A stretch of DNA of 34,639 nucleotides from Pirellula sp. Its GTDB lineage: Bacteria; Planctomycetota; Planctomycetia; Pirellulales; Pirellulaceae. The notes beneath the pieces are model-generated. The model was not told the origin of the DNA. It saw only the letters and a program-made list of their open reading frames with translations, and did no database searches. The stretch's first letter is position 1. Each line of letters begins with the position of its first letter. The DNA lies in assembly GCA_021300015.1 (NCBI GenBank), contig JAJTFB010000040.1, positions 1-34,639 of the forward strand, read 5' to 3'. Below are positions 24,831-32,739 of the stretch, piece after piece. Both the position numbers and the translations under genes were made by a program.

Positions 24831-25370
24831 ATGATACACGGCTACCATCTGATATGGCCCGCATATGGGTTTTGGCTCCCCAATGATCCTCGGGGATCAT
24901 GGTCTGATACCGTATACTCTTTGGAACTCCTTCGATTTGGGCCAACGATCAAATCCATTGAGAAAATACCTGTTGACCTGGACGAATACGCACGTTGGAG
25001 AACCCAAGCCCAGCGTGCTTTAAAATATCCTGCTGTAACATTCTCCGAATTGCAGATCGCAAATATCGGTATGGGATTTCAATCCTATGTCGAAAAAAGT
25101 GGTTTAAGCGTGTGGGCTTGTGCGATAATGCCCAACCACGTGCACATGGTGCTTGGGCGACATAGATGCAAGATCGAGCACGCAGCGAATCTCCTAAAAG
25201 GAGCAGCGACAAAGCGGTTGCTGGCGGAATCTCTGCATCCCATGGAGTCCTATCGCGAGAAGGAAGGTCGCTTGCCATCGATGTGGGGAGAGGGACAATG
25301 GATAGTGTACTTAGACTCTGAAGAGTCGATTATCAATGCGATTCGTTACGTCAACGAGAACCCCACCTGA
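24831..25370 (+). CDS. REP-associated tyrosine transposase (RAYT, IS200-like), frame cut by TGA
   Basis: 180 aa from the ATG at 24831; a TTG at 24816 would add five residues. GYHLIWPAYGFWLPNDPRGS is the RAYT start block. MPNHVHMVLG contains the HUH metal-binding motif (H-x-H). IINAIRYVNENPT matches the C-terminal YxxxNP segment. A TGA (25368-25370) then interrupts. The same frame continues EGRPFQNWSFVTPF and closes at the next TGA (25449-25451), which looks like the missing family tail. The tail is therefore separated by one codon change, so the gene may be a recent pseudogene. RAYTs are single-copy transposases thought to mobilise nearby REP sequences. It lies between REP-like copy A and the array at 25476-25797. 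Confidence 0.85.
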   Translation: MIHGYHLIWPAYGFWLPNDPRGSWSDTVYSLELLRFGPTIKSIEKIPVDLDEYARWRTQAQRALKYPAVTFSELQIANIGMGFQSYVEKSGLSVWACAIMPNHVHMVLGRHRCKIEHAANLLKGAATKRLLAESLHPMESYREKEGRLPSMWGEGQWIVYLDSEESIINAIRYVNENPT

Positions 25371-25475
25371 GAAGGGAGGCCCTTCCAAAATTGGAGTTTC
25401 GTAACACCCTTTGATGGCTTGCCAGTTTCGGGTTGGACCACGTACTACTGAAGCGATATTCTGCTTTTGGACCAC

Positions 25476-25797
25476 CCGCCGCCAGGCGACTTGTTTAACC
25501 CGCAGCCAACGGCGAGGAAGCGCACCAGCAAACCCCCATCCCGCCACCCCAATCCAACCGCCAGGTCACTTGTTTAACCCGCAGCCAACGGCGAGGAAGC
25601 GCACTAGACACCCCAACCAGCCGTCAGGCGTTTTGTTTAACCCGCAGCCAACGGCGAGGAAGCGTACCAGCAACCCCAACCCGCCGTCAGGCGCCTTGTT
25701 TTGTGCGAGCGGGGGGGCGATTATCCCAAGCCGATGGACCACCAAAGTCATAGCGCACCTAGATTGCTTCCTCGCCGTTGGCTGCGGGTTAAACAAA
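25476..25797. repeat. Array of REP-like elements (copies B-F)
   Basis: Copies B (25476-25535), C (25557-25619) and D (25620-25679) repeat the GTTTAACCCGCAGCCAACGG core with its CGAGGAAGCG continuation, in the same orientation. E (25680-25700) keeps only the CCGTCAGGCG head and breaks off. F (25766-25797) is an inverted copy facing the others. Spacing is about 60-80 bp. Small variations (CACTAG/CACCAG, GCG/GTC) mark independent decay. An inverted pair such as D/F is the REPIN arrangement. This region holds no gene. Confidence 0.85.
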
Positions 25798-25893
25798 GTG
25801 GCGACGAACGAAACAGAAATAGCACACCATAGGCTCCCTGAGCCCCGAGGGTGAAACTTCGTTGCCGTTGAGCGTAAGCCAACGGTCCGCGTC

Positions 25894-27141
25894 CTAACGA
25901 CTCTTTAAATTCTCAAACCAATACAATCCGGACTTACCCGGTGCGACAATATCCAGATCGCCATCGTTGTCCATATCCCGGATCGCCATCTGCAAACCCG
26001 TACCGGCCGAACCGGACCGAAAGTCCTTAAGCCCATCCCGTTTGTCTGGATCCAGCGGCGCGGCCGCAGCAGGTTCACCCAGATGCACGGTGCTCCTGAC
26101 CCACTTCGAACCAGCCCGGTCGTAATCGAACAGGTAAATGCAAGGTGCATCGGTCGCACCGGCTTCACCTTCATGCGCGTAGATCCGCTTGCCAGTGACA
26201 AACTCCAATTGGCCATCGGAATCAAAGTCCCCCAAATGCAACGCGTGGACCTGCGAGAAACTCATGTCGATCGGCTGTTTGGTCCAGGACCGCTTACCAT
26301 CGACCTCGGATTGAACGAGCCAATAAAGTCCAAAGTCATGCCCCATCCCCCAGACGATGTCGGTGTCACCGTCCCCATCGAAGTCATGACCGAGTATCTC
26401 GATACTCGCAGCACCCAATTGGAACTCAGGATGAAACTCCCAAGCCCCCTCGGACGTCGCCGGTTGCTCGTACCATCCTTGTGGCGTGATCACGTCGATA
26501 CGGCCATCGCGATTGATATCGCCATGGCCTAGCCCGTGGCCACCCCCTTGGGGGGCGATCACCCGAGGCTTCCACTCGACCGTTGGCGATTGACCCGTCA
26601 GCTCGTAGTACAGAACTCTACCCCCGACGTTCGGCAGAAAGACCGGCTTGGCATTCTGATGCAGATCAACCAAATAAGCCGTTTCCATCGAGCCGGGCTT
26701 GTCGATCAAGTGCTCGGTCCAAGGCTTCGTCGCATCGCCGGGATGCTCCAGCCAAGCGATCTTGTTCGAGAAGTAAGCGCAGGTAACAATATCGACATTT
26801 CCATCGCCGTTGACATCCAAGGGTGCATCGGCAAAGTCTTCGTGATAGTGGGAATTGACGCGAGCGATTTCGCGGACTTTGTGGGGCTCCCAATCAGGAG
26901 CCGCGTACCAAGTATCCCCTGAGAATACATCGAGCTTCCCGTCCTTGTTGAAGTCCGCCACGCCGACGGCTTCGTAGGGCGAAAACGGATTGATCGCGTG
27001 CTTTCTCCAGCTCGACGAAGGCTCTTGCGCAAAGCTAGGCTGCTCGAAGGGCACAATCACAAGTCCGCTCAAGAGCATCAGTACTTTCGAAAAACCAGCA
27101 GCGATTTTGCATTTCATAATCGGTTCACAGGAATGATTCAT
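25894..27141 (-). CDS. Exported FG-GAP/VCBS repeat beta-propeller protein
   Basis: 415 aa. A second in-frame ATG at 27117 gives the N-terminus MKCKIAAGFSKVLML, which reads better as a signal peptide than the ATG at 27141; the latter is kept as the outer limit. Cleavage is likely near SFAQ. Repeating calcium-binding loops of the FG-GAP type are spaced along the chain: DFNKDGKLD, DVNGDGNVD, DINRDGRID, DFDGDGDTD, DFDSDGQLE, DMDNDGDLD. Six or seven blades are implied. Family members are extracytoplasmic adhesion or binding proteins without catalysis. It is transcribed toward the REP array, with no close neighbour on its strand. Confidence 0.88.
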   Translation of the reverse strand: MNHSCEPIMKCKIAAGFSKVLMLLSGLVIVPFEQPSFAQEPSSSWRKHAINPFSPYEAVGVADFNKDGKLDVFSGDTWYAAPDWEPHKVREIARVNSHYHEDFADAPLDVNGDGNVDIVTCAYFSNKIAWLEHPGDATKPWTEHLIDKPGSMETAYLVDLHQNAKPVFLPNVGGRVLYYELTGQSPTVEWKPRVIAPQGGGHGLGHGDINRDGRIDVITPQGWYEQPATSEGAWEFHPEFQLGAASIEILGHDFDGDGDTDIVWGMGHDFGLYWLVQSEVDGKRSWTKQPIDMSFSQVHALHLGDFDSDGQLEFVTGKRIYAHEGEAGATDAPCIYLFDYDRAGSKWVRSTVHLGEPAAAAPLDPDKRDGLKDFRSGSAGTGLQMAIRDMDNDGDLDIVAPGKSGLYWFENLKSR

Positions 27142-27304
27142 TGGACTAACTTAAAGTTTCTATACGTCGATCCACCGAGAGCATCATAGCATCTCGCAAG
27201 TCGCTCGGCGCGAACCATCCGACCGACTATATTGAACAGCGCTCCGACTGCCGCTCCAAATCGATAGGCTCATTTACGTACTAGACCCACCTAAACCCAC
27301 TTCC

Positions 27305-28687
27305 ATGCAAAACAAAACACTGCACCGACGCCGCTTTCTACAGTCTTCCTACAGCGCTGCCCTGGGAGCTGCAATCCTCCAACGCACCGGGCGAGCCGCC
27401 GGGTTCTCCCAAGCCAACGATCGACCTCGCGTCGCGGCGATCGGGACCGGAAGCCGATGGTGCCAAAAAGCGACCGGGGCCAACGGACCCTACGGCTCTG
27501 CACCCGACTTTCGCAAGTACAGCGATTATGTAAGCGTCTGCGATGCCGATTCGAACCGCATGCAACTCGCCGCCGGGCTCGTCAAGGAATGGACAGGCCA
27601 AGAACCTAAAGCGAACTCTGACTATCGAGCCATCCTGGACGATCCAAAAATCGATATCGTCCATATCTCGACCCCCGATCACTGGCATGCGAAAATTCTT
27701 ATCGAGGCGATGCTCGCCGGCAAGGATGTCTACTGCGAGAAACCGATGACACTGACGGTCCCCGAAGGCCGAGCGATCTGTGAAGTCTGCAGAAAAACCG
27801 GTCGCATCGTCCAGATCGGGACCCAACAACGATCCGGCGGACAATTTGTCCAAGCCATCGCGTTGCTCCAACAAGGCCGCATCGGAAAAATTCAAAAAGC
27901 GACATGCCATATCGGCGGAGCACCCACAAGCCCCGAAATCCCATTGGCTCAACCCCCAAAAGGACTCGACTGGAACCTGTGGCAAGGACCGGTGGCCGAA
28001 GCCCCCTTTCGATTCCTCCCCGGGGATAACGGCGAAACGAAAAGCTGGTCGCGCTGCCACTACGAATTCCGATGGTGGTACGAGTACTCGGGCGGAAAAC
28101 TGACCGATTGGGGCGCCCATCACGTCGATATCGCAACCTGGGGAATGGGAAAAACCGACACCGGACCCGTCGAAATCCTACCCGAGATGGTCAAGCATCC
28201 CGTCGAGTTCCGCGACGGGTTTCCCACCGATCCGAGCCGATACAACACAGCGACGGAGTTTCTACTCCGCGCCAAGTTCGCCGATGGAGCCGAAATCGAA
28301 ATCCGACACGACGGTGACAATGGGATCCTATTCGAAGGCACCGAGGGGCGGCTGTTCGTCAACCGCGGACGGATTGCCGGCAAGGCTGTCGACGACCTTA
28401 AAGACAACCCATTGCCAAGCGGTGCTCTCGAAGCCGCTTACAAAAACCGACCCCTGGTCGACCACTTCCGAAACTTCTTCGAAGCCGCCAGGGATCGTGT
28501 CGAGCCGATCTCGGACGTGCATAGCCACCATCGAGCCCTCTCGACTTGCCACCTCGCAGGGATCGCAGCGAGACTGAACCGAAAGATCACCTGGAATCCC
28601 CAGACCGAGTCGATTCTCGGGGACCCCCAAGCCGAATCGTTGCTCATGCGCCAAGCCAGACGCGGGTTCGAAACCCAAATGGGCTAA
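27305..28687 (+). CDS. Gfo/Idh/MocA-family oxidoreductase with Tat signal
   Basis: 460 aa. The N-terminus HRRRFLQSS is a twin-arginine signal followed by a hydrophobic Ala-rich stretch. The NAD(P)-binding Rossmann entry is VAAIGTGSR, and the EKP catalytic motif is YCEKP with K146. VQIGTQQRS and the HHVDIATWGMG histidine region are typical of planctomycete family members. The enzyme probably oxidises or epimerises a sugar or sugar derivative. Tat export suggests it folds with its cofactor and acts in the periplasm, which is typical of this paralogous group in planctomycetes. A hairpin (28732-28753) follows before the DUF3500 gene. Confidence 0.92.
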   Translation: MQNKTLHRRRFLQSSYSAALGAAILQRTGRAAGFSQANDRPRVAAIGTGSRWCQKATGANGPYGSAPDFRKYSDYVSVCDADSNRMQLAAGLVKEWTGQEPKANSDYRAILDDPKIDIVHISTPDHWHAKILIEAMLAGKDVYCEKPMTLTVPEGRAICEVCRKTGRIVQIGTQQRSGGQFVQAIALLQQGRIGKIQKATCHIGGAPTSPEIPLAQPPKGLDWNLWQGPVAEAPFRFLPGDNGETKSWSRCHYEFRWWYEYSGGKLTDWGAHHVDIATWGMGKTDTGPVEILPEMVKHPVEFRDGFPTDPSRYNTATEFLLRAKFADGAEIEIRHDGDNGILFEGTEGRLFVNRGRIAGKAVDDLKDNPLPSGALEAAYKNRPLVDHFRNFFEAARDRVEPISDVHSHHRALSTCHLAGIAARLNRKITWNPQTESILGDPQAESLLMRQARRGFETQMG

Positions 28688-28731
28688 ATCCTCTTCGGGA
28701 TAATTTCTACCCAGATCAAGCCTTATTCGCC

Positions 28732-28753
28732 CCCCGAGTCCTTCTTGGGGTTT
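28732..28753 (+). terminator. Hairpin between the oxidoreductase and DUF3500 genes
   Basis: CCCCGAG-TCCTT-CTTGGGG pairs over seven positions with one G-T wobble and is followed by TTT. It is a moderate intrinsic terminator candidate located 45 bp after the oxidoreductase stop. Confidence 0.45.
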
Positions 28754-28894
28754 GGTCGGCAGGGACTTTCGATCATAATCCAAAGTCCCAGTCGCCTGCA
28801 TTTCCAATGGGCCGCCGTTCCGTCAACGCCCCGTCGATCCAATCGAAATCCGGTCCTGTCCCTACCCCATCCCCCTTGTGCGCGAGTCATCCTC

Positions 28895-30040
28895 ATGGTT
28901 TTCCCAACCCCTGCCAATCCCTCCGGTCCCAACAACGATTCCCAACTGACCAACGGCTCGCGCCGAGAGTTCCTCATCCGCTCAGCCGCAGCTTTTGCGG
29001 CCAGCTCAAGCCTCGTTGCGTGGACCTCCAGTGACCTCTTGGCCATGCACCCTGTCCTGGCCGCTCGCGAAACGGCCCAAGGCTTCCTAGCCTCGTTATC
29101 CAACGACCAACGAGCACTAGCTCAAATCGAATTCAAGGACCAGAAACGATCCGAGTGGCACTTCATCCCCATGGAGACCCGCAAAGGACTCCCACTGCGA
29201 GAAATGACCGAACCGCAGCGTCAAGCTGCCCTCGGACTCCTCGCGGCGGTCCTGAGCGAATCAGGCTTCCGACGCGCCGTCGATATCATGGCCTACGAAG
29301 CCATCCTCTTGGAACTCGAAGGCCCCGCACAGGCCAAACGACGCGACTACCGAAAATACTACGTCGCCATCTACGGCAACCCTGAACCCAATGCCGATTG
29401 GGGCATGAGCGTCGAAGGACACCACCTATCGATCAACATGACCTACCAAGGCGACCGCATCGTCGATTCGACCCCTCAATTCTTCGGAGTCAATCCCGCT
29501 CGATTGCTCCGCGATTTCGAAACCCCAGATCCACTCCGAGATGGAGCAAAGACCAAGTACACCTCAGGTACCCGACTGCTCCTGCCCGAGGAACAAGCTT
29601 CCTACGAACTCCTCAAGAGCTTGAGCGATTCCCAACGCACCCTCGCAATCTTCGACGCCGAATGCCCAGCCGATATCCAATGGGCTGGCGAGCCACAGCC
29701 CAAACTCGATAAGCCCGTAGGCATCCCTGCCAGCAGTCTGCAAGCCGAGCAAAAAGCGAAACTCAAAGCGATCATCGATGCCTACTTCTCGACGATGCCC
29801 CAAGCCGTCGCCCAAGAACGATGGCAGATCGTCGATCGAGCCGGCATGGATCAAGTCCACTTCGGCTGGGCCGGTGGAATCGATCCGAAAGAACAACACT
29901 TCATCCGACTCCAAGGACCGAGTTTCATCGCCGAACTTTGCAATTACCAAACCGATCCTCAAGGCACACAGGCCAACCATATCCACTCGGTTTGGCGTGA
30001 CTTGGGTGGCGATTTCAATCTCCCGATCGCTTCCAATTAG
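28895..30040 (+). CDS. DUF3500 family protein with Tat signal
   Basis: 381 aa from the ATG at 28895; the upstream open frame is out of keeping with the family. SRREFLIRSAAAFAASSSLVAW is a twin-arginine signal. The DUF3500 domain follows: FKDQKRSEWHFIPMETRKGLPL, LTAEQ-like DMAYEAILLELE, YYVAIYGNPEPNADWGMSVEGHHLSINMTY (characteristic) and FGWAGGIDPKEQHFIRLQGPSFIAE. A biochemical function is not established for the family. It is the first gene of a run: mgtE starts 6 bp after its stop. Confidence 0.9.
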   Translation: MVFPTPANPSGPNNDSQLTNGSRREFLIRSAAAFAASSSLVAWTSSDLLAMHPVLAARETAQGFLASLSNDQRALAQIEFKDQKRSEWHFIPMETRKGLPLREMTEPQRQAALGLLAAVLSESGFRRAVDIMAYEAILLELEGPAQAKRRDYRKYYVAIYGNPEPNADWGMSVEGHHLSINMTYQGDRIVDSTPQFFGVNPARLLRDFETPDPLRDGAKTKYTSGTRLLLPEEQASYELLKSLSDSQRTLAIFDAECPADIQWAGEPQPKLDKPVGIPASSLQAEQKAKLKAIIDAYFSTMPQAVAQERWQIVDRAGMDQVHFGWAGGIDPKEQHFIRLQGPSFIAELCNYQTDPQGTQANHIHSVWRDLGGDFNLPIASN

Positions 30041-30046
30041 CGCCCG

Positions 30047-31393
30047 ATGAACACCCTGTTCCTTCCTGAACTCCGAGAAATGCTCGCGGAGGATCGCACC
30101 GACGAACTCCGCGAGTTTTGCACTGCGCTCCACCCGGCCCGCACCGCCGAGTTCATGGAAGGCCTCGACGACGAGGAAACCTGGCGAGTCCTGCAACACG
30201 CACAGCCAACCTTGCAAGCCGAGGTGTTTCAGTACTTCCCCGTCGATCGACAAATCGAGCTGATCGCCACCCAAGACGAAAAACAAATCGCGGTACTCGT
30301 CACCCAACTGCCAGCCGACGATGCGGTCGATCTGCTTCGCAAAGTCCCCGAGGATCGCGTCGATGCGATCCTGGCCCTAGTCCCCGCCCCCGACCGACGC
30401 GATATACGCCGACTGCAAACCTTCCCCGAAGGAACCGCAGGGGCCATGATGACCACCGAGGTGGCGTGCTTGGCCGAAACCCTTACGGTCCGCCAAGCAC
30501 TCGATGAGCTGAGCCGGCAAGCCGAACGGCTCGAAACAATCTATTACATCTATGTCGTCGATACGACCAACCACCTCCGAGGGGTCGTCAGTGGACGGTT
30601 GCTCATCTCGGCCATCGGCAGACCCGAAACCACCCTAGCCGATCTGATGAAAACCGATGTGGTATCGGTCAAAGTCCACGATGATCAAGAGCAGGTCGCA
30701 CAAAAAGTCGCCTTCTACAACATCATGGCCATACCCGTCGTCGATGATGCAAATCACATGATGGGCATTATCACCCACGACGACGTCATCGACGTGGTCC
30801 GAGAAGAAGCCGCAGAGGACGTCCAGCGAATCGTGGCCGTCAAGCCCCTGAGCGACTCCTACCTCCGCACACCCGTCCTGTTGCTCTCGTGGAAACGGGG
30901 CTTCTGGCTATTGATCCTCTTCTTCGCAGCCCTATCGACCGCCTTTGCCCTAAGGATGTACCAGTCGTGGCTCGACACCTATGCATGGCTGGTCCTGTTT
31001 ATCCCCCTGATCATCAGCAGCGGAGGAAACTCCGGCAGCCAATCCTCGACCATGATCATCTCCGCATTGGTGACCAAGGATATCGAACTGAGCGATTGGG
31101 GACTCATCGTCCGACGCGAAATCATCATGGGTTTGATTCTCGGCGGAATCATGGGAGCGATGGGATTTCTCTGCGCCCTGATTTTGGCTCCAACCCCGTT
31201 TACCGCTCTGATCATCCCCATCACAATCCTGTGCGTCGTGCTCTGCGGAACCTGCCTGGGAAGTATCCTGCCACTGATCTTCAAACGCATGGGGCTCGAT
31301 CCTGCCATGATGAGCAATCAGTTTGTAGCCGGATTGAGCGATCTTCTAGGAATCCTCATCTACGTCAACGTCGCGCTTCTCTTTCTGAGCTAG
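30047..31393 (+). CDS. mgtE: Magnesium transporter MgtE
   Basis: 448 aa. The N-terminal MgtE_N domain (about 10-120; FMEGLDDEETWRVLQHAQP, VTQLPADDAVDLLRKVP) is followed by a CBS pair (about 135-255; GRLLISAIGR, VAFYNIMAIPVVDDANHMMGIITHDDVIDVV). Five membrane helices occupy about 285-448, with the pore motif FIPLIISSGGNSGSQSSTM. MgtE is a Mg2+-gated Mg2+ channel/transporter of the inner membrane; the cytosolic N and CBS domains sense Mg2+. It lies 6 bp after the DUF3500 gene and 7 bp before the YidR-like gene, so it is probably co-transcribed. Confidence 0.95.
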   Translation: MNTLFLPELREMLAEDRTDELREFCTALHPARTAEFMEGLDDEETWRVLQHAQPTLQAEVFQYFPVDRQIELIATQDEKQIAVLVTQLPADDAVDLLRKVPEDRVDAILALVPAPDRRDIRRLQTFPEGTAGAMMTTEVACLAETLTVRQALDELSRQAERLETIYYIYVVDTTNHLRGVVSGRLLISAIGRPETTLADLMKTDVVSVKVHDDQEQVAQKVAFYNIMAIPVVDDANHMMGIITHDDVIDVVREEAAEDVQRIVAVKPLSDSYLRTPVLLLSWKRGFWLLILFFAALSTAFALRMYQSWLDTYAWLVLFIPLIISSGGNSGSQSSTMIISALVTKDIELSDWGLIVRREIIMGLILGGIMGAMGFLCALILAPTPFTALIIPITILCVVLCGTCLGSILPLIFKRMGLDPAMMSNQFVAGLSDLLGILIYVNVALLFLS

Positions 31394-31400
31394 ACGAGCC

Positions 31401-32732
31401 ATGCCAGGACTTCAGGCCCAACTTCGGCAACGCACCTTCGGCGACTACGGACACTTCCTGAACCATCGCCAAGCCATCTCGCACTGTGGCCGTTACCTAG
31501 TCTACGACACACGCAATGCCGATTCGGATATCGCCAAAACCACCCGGATCGAGTCGCTCGATCTCAACGACAATTCTGTTCGCATCCTCTACGACACCCA
31601 CAGCCAATCGATCCATGGACCCGGCGTCGGTGCGGTCGTCTGCCATCCACTTCGCTCCACCCTAGTGTTCATCCATGGTTTGACCCATTGCGACGAACTC
31701 CAACCCTATGCGATGACTCGTCGCTTTGGAGCCTGCCTCCATGTCGAACCGAGCGACCCAAACTCCAATCCAACAAGCAAACTCGTCTCGATCGAATCAA
31801 GAAGCCTCCAAACAACGATCCCTTGGGGGGTTCTCCGAGGCGGAACCCACGCCCATAGCTTTTCCCCCGATGGTCGATGGATCAGCTTTACCTACAACGA
31901 TGCCTTGGCTCCCGAGCACCGTACCGTCGGATTTGCGATCGTCGATCGATGGGACTGCGACTCAGACGCCCGGACAGAACTCCACCCCCCTAAGTTCGAG
32001 GAGGAATTCAAGGGGATCGGCTGGGCTGCGCTGATCCTGGTCCCGGACCAGGCCATCGAATCGGCACGCGAGGAGTGCTGGGTCCCTCATCCGACCCTCA
32101 AGCAATTAGCCTTCCTAGGACGCGTACCGAACCAATCGCAAAACCCCGACGATCGATGGATCGACGAAGTTTTCTTAGCCCAATTGCCAGCCCATGCCGA
32201 CCGATGGCCAAGGATGCTCGATCAGCAGACCCCTGTGGCTCATCGCAGCGGTGCTCAACTGGCCAGCCCACCGGGGATCCAAATCCGACGCTTGACCCAC
32301 ACCGAATCGGAGCCGTATCCTGGTGTCCAAGGCCCCCGGCACTGGCTCATGGCTTCCACCTGCGGGACCTGGATCTACACCTTGAGAAAGGACCCTCAAG
32401 GAACCGTTCGGATCGTGCGGGTCAGTGTCCCAGACGCCCAAGAAGACAGCCAAGAAGACAGCAATAGCGAGTGGATATCGAATAACGAGGAATCCATCAC
32501 GCATCCGCCGGCGATCGATGCTGCGACCGGACGGATCAGTTATTTGACAGGAAAGCGTTTGACGATCCTCGATACGACGACGGGCCAAGAGATCCCCGTC
32601 GCATGGGATACCGACGCGATGGACACTATAGTCGGACCGGTTCAGTTCCTTGGCGAATCCCGAGGAATCTTCTGGAATGCCAGACCTTTTGGCTCTCCAT
32701 GGCTTCAGATCTGGACAGCCCTCCTACAATAA
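31401..32732 (+). CDS. YidR/DUF3748-like beta-propeller protein
   Basis: 443 aa, no clear signal peptide. The sequence follows E. coli YidR (DUF3748) segment by segment: QRTFGDYGHFLNHRQA..YLVYDTR, HSQSIHGPGVGAVVCHP, LVFIHGL, GVLRGGTHAHSFSPDGRWISFTYND, RRLTHTESEPYPGVQGPRHW. It is TolB-like, with WD/propeller strands of the kind SPDGRWISF. In family members the function is unknown. It lies between mgtE (7-bp gap) and the VWA gene (7-bp gap), in an apparent operon. A regulatory or binding role alongside these is possible but unproven. Confidence 0.85.
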   Translation: MPGLQAQLRQRTFGDYGHFLNHRQAISHCGRYLVYDTRNADSDIAKTTRIESLDLNDNSVRILYDTHSQSIHGPGVGAVVCHPLRSTLVFIHGLTHCDELQPYAMTRRFGACLHVEPSDPNSNPTSKLVSIESRSLQTTIPWGVLRGGTHAHSFSPDGRWISFTYNDALAPEHRTVGFAIVDRWDCDSDARTELHPPKFEEEFKGIGWAALILVPDQAIESAREECWVPHPTLKQLAFLGRVPNQSQNPDDRWIDEVFLAQLPAHADRWPRMLDQQTPVAHRSGAQLASPPGIQIRRLTHTESEPYPGVQGPRHWLMASTCGTWIYTLRKDPQGTVRIVRVSVPDAQEDSQEDSNSEWISNNEESITHPPAIDAATGRISYLTGKRLTILDTTTGQEIPVAWDTDAMDTIVGPVQFLGESRGIFWNARPFGSPWLQIWTALLQ

Positions 32733-32739
32733 GGGCACT

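Noticed and set aside
25476..25797. Possible CRISPR array
   Set aside because: Repeats are irregular in spacing, include an inverted copy, lack Cas genes and match a REP/RAYT pattern instead.
29564..30307. Minus-strand open frame of 247 codons spanning DUF3500 and mgtE
   Set aside because: It crosses two well-supported genes on the other strand and has no homology-like features.
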